Below are positions 32,660 to 37,817 of a stretch of 39,142 bases of DNA, piece after piece (the stretch's first letter is position 1; each line of letters opens with the position of its first letter). The position numbers and the translations under genes are program-made. The notes below the pieces were generated by a model. That model was not told the origin of the DNA and ran no database searches. It saw only the letters and a program-made list of their open reading frames with translations. Origin of the DNA: a virus; IMG/VR virus record IMGVR_UViG_3300043099_000404, positions 1-39,142 of that record; one strand, written 5' to 3'.

Positions 32660-33602
32660 TAGTGTGTTCCTCTTGTAGGTTCGTAAGTTTGATTGAAGAT
32701 GTCAGGCTTGCAGGGATAGAACTCGCCCTTGACTCCTTTGATGATCCAATCACCAGCACTACCCCAGTAGCCGGTGATGCGTCGATCAGCTGCAGCACCA
32801 AGGCGTTATAGCGTGCCCACCAGTACTTGGCTTTTGAATCCATCGCATCAATCCAACGCGGGTCGGCAGTGCGCCACTTTTCAATGGCGTGTTGCTGACA
32901 GCCGATAGCCAGCACATCAGAAGACCACGCAACAGTCCACTGGTCAAACTGCGCAGACTTAATCTCGCGCATGTTGCCAATGGCCCAGCGCAGGTCGGCA
33001 CCGCGCAGGTCGGCGTCGCTCAGGTTGGCGTCGCGCAGGTAGGCACCGCGCAGGTCGGCGTCGCTCAGGTAGACCCCGCTCAGGTTGGCCCTGCGCAGGT
33101 TGGCCCCGCTCAGCTTGGCCCTGCCCAGGTCGGCCCGGCTCAGGTTGGCGCCGCTCAGGTTGGCGCCGCTCAGGTTGGCGTAGCTCAGGTCGGCCCGGCT
33201 CAGGTTGGCGCCGCTCAGGTTGGCGCCGCTCAGGTTGGCGTAGCTCAGGTTGGCGCCGCTCAGGTTGGCGTAGCTCAGGTTGGCGCCGCTCAGGTTGGCC
33301 CCGATCAGGTCTACTCTGCTCAGGTCTGCTCTGATCAGCTCGGCGTCGCGCAGGTTGGCCCCGCTCAGCTTGGCCCTGCCCAGGTCTGCTTTGATCAGGT
33401 GGGCCCCGCTCAGGTTGGCCCCGCTCAGCTCGGCGTTGCGCAGGTTGGCCCCGTTCAGGTTGGCCCCGCGCAGGTCTACTCTGCTCAGGTGGGCCCAGCG
33501 CAGGTCGGCACCGCTCAGGTTGGCGTTAACAGCTTCAATGCACTTGCCGCTGCCGTCGCGCAACCATGCTGCGTGCTGCTGGAACTGTTCGGGTGTAATC
33601 AT
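32601..33602 (-). CDS. Pentapeptide-repeat protein
   Basis: The 333-residue protein has a short N-terminal helix and then 36 uninterrupted A(D/N)LXX repeats (residues 27-206), about nine turns of a right-handed quadrilateral beta-helix. A tail ([28 protein letters not shown]) resembles the helical cap of other phage pentapeptide proteins. The last 55 residues after about 275 are probably spurious, as the frame runs over a remnant gene and the next ORF. Some pentapeptide proteins mimic DNA and inhibit gyrase, but repeat structure alone does not show this. ATG overlaps the upstream stop (TCATGA). Confidence 0.85.
   Translation of the reverse strand: MITPEQFQQHAAWLRDGSGKCIEAVNANLSGADLRWAHLSRVDLRGANLNGANLRNAELSGANLSGAHLIKADLGRAKLSGANLRDAELIRADLSRVDLIGANLSGANLSYANLSGANLSYANLSGANLSGANLSRADLSYANLSGANLSGANLSRADLGRAKLSGANLRRANLSGVYLSDADLRGAYLRDANLSDADLRGADLRWAIGNMREIKSAQFDQWTVAWSSDVLAIGCQQHAIEKWRTADPRWIDAMDSKAKYWWARYNALVLQLIDASPATGVVLVIGSSKESRASSIPASLTSSIKLTNLQEEHTNDQPSSLPHWRSCVALQAE
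32659..32805 (-). pseudogene. C-terminal remnant of an FRKKPVVIEA-type phage protein
   Basis: In the frame +2 to the pentapeptide gene, 48 codons without a start codon read [19 protein letters not shown], then [17 protein letters not shown], then [11 protein letters not shown]. The [19 protein letters not shown]-type ending is the conserved C-terminus of a widespread small phage protein that starts FRKKPVVIEA. Here its N-terminus is absent and a TAA (32808-32806) stands right before the segment. The segment overlaps the end of the pentapeptide frame, and its stop is still linked to the next gene by TAATG. It appears to be a recombination remnant. Confidence 0.55.
32985..33524 (-). repeat. Tandem 15-bp repeat tract encoding the pentapeptides
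   Basis: Thirty-six imperfect 15-bp units such as CTCAGGTTGGCGCCG (plus strand) follow one another without gaps. Several neighbouring units are identical or nearly so (around 33140-33300), pointing to recent unit duplication. The same periodicity makes an artefactual long open frame on the plus strand. Confidence 0.9.
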
Positions 33603-33967
33603 GACTTCACCGATGTAAGGGAAAAACAGAACTCAAGACGAGCCTTAGTAATCCGCTCACTTGCTTTGGCTAGAGCCTTCCTGACAGTAGGACTGGAGTG
33701 AACCTCAGATAACCTGGACAGCTCTCCAATGGCAGTTTTTTGAGAAGGACTCAAACCCTGACTTCCACCTTGCTTGATGGATGCTACGAGGCTTGTGAAT
33801 CGGGCATTGGTGAGGATCCGCTGAGTCATGTCGTCCCAGTTGTCATTGTCACCACCTTTACCAGGAAGAGGGATAGTTGTTGGCACAGCATTAGGTTGCT
33901 TGAAGGACTTAAAGAAGTCGGCATCATCTGCCGATGCGAAGGAGTTGGAGGTGGTAGAGAATCTCAT
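33599..33967 (-). CDS. Hypothetical early protein
   Basis: A 122-residue product (MRFSTTSNSFASADDADFF start). A disordered Ser/Pro/Gly-rich N-terminal third is followed by a helical basic C-terminus (PTVRKALAKASERITKARLEF). It begins 2 bp after the metallopeptidase stop and ends overlapping the pentapeptide gene start. No family is recognised. Confidence 0.68.
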   Translation of the reverse strand: MRFSTTSNSFASADDADFFKSFKQPNAVPTTIPLPGKGGDNDNWDDMTQRILTNARFTSLVASIKQGGSQGLSPSQKTAIGELSRLSEVHSSPTVRKALAKASERITKARLEFCFSLTSVKS

Positions 33968-33969
33968 GG

Positions 33970-34539
33970 TTAGTGGCAGTAATGGGAGACAAGACTGGAA
34001 ACGTTGTCTGAATGAAGCGATTGGGCGAGGCTGAACGCTTCATACTCTAGGGCGTGTACCTCAGGATCGTGGTAGTTGTTGGTGATCTGCTCTTTCAGTC
34101 TATCATGCCTAAGGCCAGAGACAAGGAACGGATTCCATCGTGGGTCGAGCACCTCCAACGTGTGGTTGTTGAGTCCATCCTTGCAGTCTTGTGCTGCGTG
34201 GGTGGCCTCATGCCTAAGTGTATCACCGATCCCCCCGGTGTGGGTGGCCCCTTCACAAAGAATTAACACATTGTAACCTGGGTGGTAGAGGCCCTCAATT
34301 CCATGGTCGCATGAGGTGCTCACAGCCGCCCTGACGCCCCCCCTGGCCAGGCTGGAGACAAGGCGGCAGTCCCCATCGTTCAGACCCAACCGGGTGGCTT
34401 CCAGGGGCCTGTGGGTGCAGATGGCGTGGAGATCGGCTGCCTTGACCAATGGTGGCGGTAGAGGCTTGTGAATCCCCCCAAATTCGAGGACATAAAAAAG
34501 GGCCCCCAATGTGAGGGCTCCAGTTAGAACTTTATACAT
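33970..34539 (-). CDS. Putative exported zinc metallopeptidase (HEATH motif)
   Basis: The 189-residue protein begins with a signal-peptide or anchor-like stretch (Lys3, then VLTGALTLGALFYVLEF). The zinc-site motif HEATH is at 110-114 (HExxH) and downstream acidic residues (LEYEAFS, Glu165/Glu167) could give a third, gluzincin-type ligand. Six Cys (41, 58, 77, 95, 119, 188) could pair as disulfides, which supports export to the periplasm or membrane. It would cleave a peptide substrate not yet known. It lies in the early region, not next to virion or lysis genes. The start is 3 bp after the upstream stop. Confidence 0.68.
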   Translation of the reverse strand: MYKVLTGALTLGALFYVLEFGGIHKPLPPPLVKAADLHAICTHRPLEATRLGLNDGDCRLVSSLARGGVRAAVSTSCDHGIEGLYHPGYNVLILCEGATHTGGIGDTLRHEATHAAQDCKDGLNNHTLEVLDPRWNPFLVSGLRHDRLKEQITNNYHDPEVHALEYEAFSLAQSLHSDNVSSLVSHYCH

Positions 34540-34542
34540 TGA

Positions 34543-34716
34543 TTAGAGCTGGTTGATGATACTTAATGCCTTCTCAGTTGTGAGGGGCTTACGTGTGACT
34601 GGTAAGCCTTGCTCCCATAAGGTGGCAACGTAGGGTGATGATGAGTCGGACTTCTCAATAGAAATAGTTCTGCCCTGCTTGTCTTGTCCTGGAATGTACC
34701 ATTGCTGATAAGCCAT
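34543..34716 (-). CDS. 57-residue hypothetical early protein
   Basis: ATG 34716 opens a clean frame to TAA 34543. The product is MAYQQWYIPGQDKQGRTISI and then a Ser/Lys-rich middle with a helical end (LTTEKALSIINQL). It starts 3 bp after the upstream 42-aa ORF and ends 3 bp before the metallopeptidase start, so the region is fully packed. No family is recognised. Confidence 0.62.
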   Translation of the reverse strand: MAYQQWYIPGQDKQGRTISIEKSDSSSPYVATLWEQGLPVTRKPLTTEKALSIINQL

Positions 34717-34719
34717 GAT

Positions 34720-34848
34720 TTAATCTAGGTTAGGTTTGGGGACTGTAAGTGCAAAGGGCTGCCAGTTCTGTAGCCTCTCCTTCCACACTTGCTTTAGTTG
34801 CTGATGCTGATGCCGTATCTGCTGAGTTGGGGTGGTGGGTTTGATCAT
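34720..34848 (-). CDS. 42-residue hypothetical early protein
   Basis: ATG 34848 overlaps the previous stop as TGATG, and the TAA lies 3 bp before the next ATG. The product is basic and Gln/His-rich (MIKPTTPTQQIRHQHQQLKQ, then VWKERLQNWQPFALTV). The coupled start and exact fit between neighbours argue that it is real, although it is short. Confidence 0.55.
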   Translation of the reverse strand: MIKPTTPTQQIRHQHQQLKQVWKERLQNWQPFALTVPKPNLD

Positions 34849-35351
34849 CAAATTGTACCCTCACCTAGTAGCAGTTCGGCGCACGCGGCTGATAGTCTCT
34901 GCTCTGGAAAGTTTCCGGTAGTGATAGTTACTGAGGCTTGTCCTGCCACCTCAGAAACAATAATGGGCCAGATCTCTTTAGGTGCTGTATTTAGGTGTGC
35001 GAGCGTGGTTGCTAGTTCACCTTGCCAAGTTGCATCAGCTCCTATCTTAAGGTGCATCCAATCATGCACAGCGCGGAAGTGTAGATTTTCCTGATCGGTC
35101 ATTAGGTCAGACACGGCCGATGTTCCTAGAGTTGAGATGAACAGTCGATCCGAAGCTTCAAACAGGGCTTTGACTGTATCCAAGGGGATGTCAGCTGCCA
35201 CGTAGTGGATATCACAGTGTTTAGTGACCTTTGTGTATTCTGAATAAAGCCAACCATGAAATAGTTTTTTGATCGACGAGTTAAGCTCAATTTCAGGACC
35301 TTTGCTGTAAGCATCGGCCATCTGATGAATCAGTAGGTACGGGGTTAGCAT
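34848..35351 (-). CDS. Hypothetical early protein, His/Glu-rich helical core
   Basis: The 167-residue protein has LHFRAVHDWMHLKIGAD, then WQGELATTLAHLN and KEIWPIIVSEVAGQASV. The pattern of His, Asp and Glu on successive helices could make a metal site of ferritin-like or similar kind; this is only suggestive. It lies 48 bp after the HhH-GPD-like gene and is probably co-transcribed with it. I recall similar proteins in other phages but cannot name a family. Confidence 0.65.
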   Translation of the reverse strand: MLTPYLLIHQMADAYSKGPEIELNSSIKKLFHGWLYSEYTKVTKHCDIHYVAADIPLDTVKALFEASDRLFISTLGTSAVSDLMTDQENLHFRAVHDWMHLKIGADATWQGELATTLAHLNTAPKEIWPIIVSEVAGQASVTITTGNFPEQRLSAACAELLLGEGTI

Positions 35352-35399
35352 AGCTGGAGATGGGTGATAAAGTTGTGGATAGGTTGTGGCTAGTGAAAC

Positions 35400-36065
35400 T
35401 TACTTAGACCGTTTGTAAGCGTAGAGTCTACGGTAGACAATCCAAGTCACCGCTTGCACCTGAGCCGGTGTGAGAATCTCCCCGATCAGATCATAGCTAC
35501 GGGAGGCAACTAACTGATAGGATCTTTGCACTGCAGCATACAATGCTTGACTGATCTTAGGAACCTTAGTCGTTGGGATCCGTTGCCCTAGATAGACTGA
35601 TAATGCGTGGCCATCGACGCAGACTTCATTTTGAATGCCGGTTATGCAACGGAAAAATGATGTAATCTTAGGCCCATTAAGTGTAGACTCTATTAGATCA
35701 GTGTTGTAGATTGTTGTAAAGTTGTCAGTGACTGGGCCACAATGATTGAGAATGTAGGCTGCCTTTCCTCTCATTACAGGATAAGCGGGCACACCTTCTA
35801 TTGAGCATGGGTCCACACCTTGAGACCATGCACTTATTGTTTTATCTGCCGCACGCTGATTCAGCTCCCAGCTTTGATTAGGTGATAGTGCGGCGATCAC
35901 ACCGGCTGCCTGATAGTAGCTGCAGCCATAGGCATTTGCTAATCTATGGGCAAAGTCTGATGCTTGCTGATACCAGAATCGGCCATGCTGAATTTCATCC
36001 TGGCCGGCTAGTAATAGCATGGCTGAAATGTGGCGGGAGTTGGCGCGGGGTTTGGGGTTTGCCAC
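35400..36065 (-). CDS. HhH-GPD (DNA glycosylase)-like phage protein
   Basis: The 221-residue helical protein has GVIAALSPNQSWELNQRAADK (about 55-75), LNGPKITSFFRCITG (129-143) and then EVCVDGHALSVYLG (147-160), ending QAVTWIVYRR. The last blocks resemble the hairpin plus VDTHVxR segment of endonuclease III-type glycosylases, where Asp151 would match the catalytic Asp. No [4Fe-4S] Cys loop is present. It is likely the DUF7178-type family. It could be a base-excision, DNA-binding or base-modification enzyme. It is the first gene after the 624-bp control region, so an early role is expected. Confidence 0.6.
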   Translation of the reverse strand: MANPKPRANSRHISAMLLLAGQDEIQHGRFWYQQASDFAHRLANAYGCSYYQAAGVIAALSPNQSWELNQRAADKTISAWSQGVDPCSIEGVPAYPVMRGKAAYILNHCGPVTDNFTTIYNTDLIESTLNGPKITSFFRCITGIQNEVCVDGHALSVYLGQRIPTTKVPKISQALYAAVQRSYQLVASRSYDLIGEILTPAQVQAVTWIVYRRLYAYKRSK

Positions 36066-36226
36066 GGTTGAGAGTGTCGGTGGGGTTTAGGTGGTTTGAT
36101 TTAACTGTGCACAGCATTGCCCGGATTTGGCAGGAGCACAACCAGCTGTGGGCCGCTTTGCCAGCTGTCACAGTGTGGGCTGGCCATACATATAGAGAGA
36201 GAGGCTTGTGAGCGTGGCAGTGAGAC

Positions 36227-36356
36227 TGAGAATTATTCTCAAAAACAGATCCATCACTTATTCTCAAGAAGCCCCACTATTGAGAATCAACTGGTCTCCC
36301 TTATTGAGAATGCAAGCACCCATCACGTTCTCAATAAGCTGCCCCTATTGAGAATT
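36227..36356. repeat. Inverted-repeat array, core ATTGAGAAT
   Basis: Seven copies of the TTGAGAA / TTCTCAA-type core lie in 130 bp. The palindrome TGAGAAT-T-ATTCTCA is at 36227-36241. ATTCTCAA (36260-36267) pairs with TTGAGAAT (36280-36287). TTATTGAGAA (36301-36310) pairs perfectly with TTCTCAATAA (36328-36337). A single ATTGAGAAT is at 36347-36355. The first palindrome has the 7-1-7 form of Fur-family sites. The array may bind a regulator or initiator protein. Confidence 0.8.
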
Positions 36357-36657
36357 GCCTCCCTCACTGCTCCCACGCCTTGCGTATCTGTCTCTCACGC
36401 AGGTACGCAGCAGCTCAAATCCCTTGCGCTGCAGTGTATCCAGTGCGATTGGACACGGATTGGACAGGGGGCATGGACAAGGTTGGCCCCATTCTTGATC
36501 GGAGAAGGGGGGTATGGGGGGGATTGGCGGCCACAGCTGGGCGTAAGGCCCTCACATTTTTTGGTCAAAATCTCATGGGAGGCCCCTACAAGGCCCAGCA
36601 AGGCCCCTCGACGCTCCGAGAGACCCAATCCCACGCCCAACGACCCCCAAGCGCCTT

Positions 36658-36683
36658 CCTGAGGCTCCTGGAGGCCTCTCAGG
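36658..36683. repeat. GC-rich hairpin downstream of thyX
   Basis: CCTGAGGC and GCCTCTCAGG flank TCCTGGAG and can pair with a two-base bulge. It follows the 48-aa ORF on the minus strand. There is no U-run after it, so termination is doubtful. Confidence 0.4.
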
Positions 36684-36689
36684 CTCGAT

Positions 36690-36836
36690 CTACTGCTCAG
36701 CCCCTTTGACGACCCTCGGCTGGCTCCCAGCTTCCCTCAGACACCGCTGAGCCTCTTGGTAGTAATATGTACCCGGCGACACGGTGGCCAAGACCTTGCG
36801 GGCCTGCTCTACTGTGAAATTGATTTTGTGAGGCAT
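36690..36836 (-). CDS. 48-residue hypothetical protein after thyX
   Basis: ATG 36836 starts inside the last 28 bp of thyX in another frame and ends at TAG 36690. The product begins MPHKINFTVEQARKVLATVS and has a helical middle with YYYQEAQRCLREAG. Amphipathic pattern and overlap with thyX suggest a real, coupled gene, though the length is small. Confidence 0.5.
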   Translation of the reverse strand: MPHKINFTVEQARKVLATVSPGTYYYQEAQRCLREAGSQPRVVKGAEQ

Positions 36837-37471
36837 ACCGATTCAGTGATGATAGGACAATGTAACTTGAAAATATCTAAAACTCCCTCTGCAACCTCCC
36901 GGTGCTCCTTCTGCGTCTCAGGACCCAACCTCACCTTGAGGTAGTGGATCCAGCTTCTAATCGTCCCAGACATGTAGAGCCTACTTGGTGACCCGATAGG
37001 TAGAATCTTCCGAGCACACTCTTTGGCTACACCAGCTTTTACCATTCGACCATAGACATCACGACATTTCTCCTGAAGATCCAGGATTTCAATCTCAAAC
37101 CCCTCGATGGTTGGAATCATCGACACAGGAGGCTGTAAGCTACTCTGCCTATTCTTCCTATCCTGCAACCTCAACTCTGGTATAACCATAGGCCCAAGAG
37201 ACTCAACCTCAGCATACCTCTGACTGAACTCTTGAAACGAGAAACTACTGTGCCTAAGGATCTGGGCAGAGATGTCCCTGGTAGTGTTGATCTCTACACA
37301 CATATTAGCCATCTGAAACGGAGACCAGTGCTCATGCTTCAGCAGGTAACGGATGAGTCTGTCTGGACTATCATTACTGCTCTGTCCCCGTGGGTTAGAT
37401 ACACGAGCACAATACACGATCTGTTCCTCTGCCCTAGGAGTGATCCATACAAGGCTACACGTAGAAGTCAT
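36809..37471 (-). CDS. thyX: Flavin-dependent thymidylate synthase
   Basis: The 220-residue enzyme has the ThyX signature LRHSSFSFQEFSQRY at 72-86. It is aligned with the RHRx7S motif, with the third Arg replaced by Ser75 and the serine at Ser83. KHEHWSPFQM near 45-54 matches the conserved EHxSPFxH helix, and LYMSGTIRSWIHYLKVR near the C-terminus supplies the dUMP-contacting Arg. It makes dTMP from dUMP using methylenetetrahydrofolate, FADH2 and NADPH. It is the first gene after the terminase-early junction, so it should be expressed soon after DNA entry. No clear Shine-Dalgarno precedes ATG 37471. Confidence 0.95.
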   Translation of the reverse strand: MTSTCSLVWITPRAEEQIVYCARVSNPRGQSSNDSPDRLIRYLLKHEHWSPFQMANMCVEINTTRDISAQILRHSSFSFQEFSQRYAEVESLGPMVIPELRLQDRKNRQSSLQPPVSMIPTIEGFEIEILDLQEKCRDVYGRMVKAGVAKECARKILPIGSPSRLYMSGTIRSWIHYLKVRLGPETQKEHREVAEGVLDIFKLHCPIITESVCLTKSISQ

Positions 37472-37506
37472 TAGGTAAGTAAAGAGACAAGTTAAAGTGA
37501 GGTAGA

Positions 37507-37561
37507 ACTATAGTGATAGATTCAGTCGCTACTCCGTAGCTCCTTCATAAGCAACTATAGT
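37507..37561. repeat. 55-bp element, copy 1, bounded by ACTATAG / CTATAGT
   Basis: The copy starts ACTATAGTGATAGATTC and ends CATAAGCAACTATAGT, so its ends are inverted repeats of each other. Inside, TAGTGA can pair with TCGCTA (one G-U) and GCTAC with GTAGC. The other copy is 123 bp away. CTATAG occurs only in these two elements within the window. Confidence 0.8.
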
Positions 37562-37629
37562 CTAATAGTAGAAGAAGATTCAGTTTTATTCTCTATTCGA
37601 TTGAAGAATTAAGGGTCAGTAGATTGAGG

Positions 37630-37683
37630 ACTATAGCGAGAGATTCGGACTCGCTCCGCTCCGTCCTCATAAGCAGCTATAGT
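37630..37683. repeat. 54-bp element, copy 2, bounded by ACTATAG / CTATAGT
   Basis: Starts ACTATAGCGAGAGATTC and ends CATAAGCAGCTATAGT. The first 17 bp differ from copy 1 at two positions and the last 16 bp at one. AGCGA pairs with TCGCT here, a compensated version of the copy 1 stem. On the minus strand both copies read ACTATAG-YTGCTTATGA, similar to the -6 to +1 part of T7-type promoters. Confidence 0.8.
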
Positions 37684-37721
37684 GGAGAGTGTGTCATCCC
37701 TCTCTTTGTGTGTCACCCCTA

Positions 37722-37744
37722 CCCCTCCCCGTCTTTCGGAGGGG
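37722..37744 (-). terminator. Possible hairpin terminator after the terminase gene
   Basis: CCCCTCC (37722-37728) and GGAGGGG (37738-37744) can pair around a 9-nt loop about 75 bp after the terminase stop. There is no U-run on the minus strand side, so it may be a packaging or pausing structure instead. Confidence 0.3.
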
Positions 37745-37817
37745 GGTAAGAGTGGTCCCCTTCTACAGCAAAAGGAGATGATCCAAGTGGTCACCCCTGA
37801 TTTAAGTCGTTGATTTC

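Larger units (their letters stand above)
36066..36689. promoter_or_regulatory. 624-bp non-coding early control region
   Basis: The stretch between the 48-aa ORF and the HhH-GPD-like gene has no credible coding frame on either strand. It holds the ATTGAGAAT inverted-repeat array (36227-36356), a GC-rich half (36400-36689) with C-runs and repeated GGACA and AAGGCCC words, and a hairpin at 36658-36683. A TATATGTATG stretch at about 36185-36195 (minus) could be a -10-like element, but no convincing -35 box is seen. An early promoter and/or replication origin is inferred. Confidence 0.5.
37472..37817. promoter_or_regulatory. Non-coding terminase-early junction
   Basis: 346 bp between the end of the terminase gene and thyX, with no credible gene. 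It holds two 55-bp repeats (37507-37561, 37630-37683), a CCCCTCC/GGAGGGG hairpin (37722-37744) and two TCACCCCT words (37713 and 37791). In T7-like phages the genome ends, terminal repeats and early host-type promoters lie between the terminase and the early genes. This region is the best candidate for part of them. No clear sigma-70 promoter is visible on the minus strand. Confidence 0.5.

Noticed and set aside
32985-33524. CRISPR-like array suggested by dense short repeats
   Set aside because: Units are 15 bp without spacers and keep a coding frame, so this is a protein repeat tract.
32889-33701. 270-codon plus-strand frame made of AQVGPAQVG repeats
   Set aside because: It is the reverse reading of the pentapeptide tract, and the periodic 15-bp unit lacks stops in that frame. 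The minus-strand reading has the proper AxLxx pattern and gene context.
36117-36662. 181-codon plus-strand frame in the non-coding control region
   Set aside because: Residue order looks random, it runs through the inverted-repeat array, it is on the wrong strand, and no family resemblance is seen.
37609-37794. 61-codon minus-strand frame in the terminase-early junction
   Set aside because: It starts at GTG without a ribosome site, spans the GC hairpin and one 55-bp element, and reads as low-quality Arg/Ser sequence.
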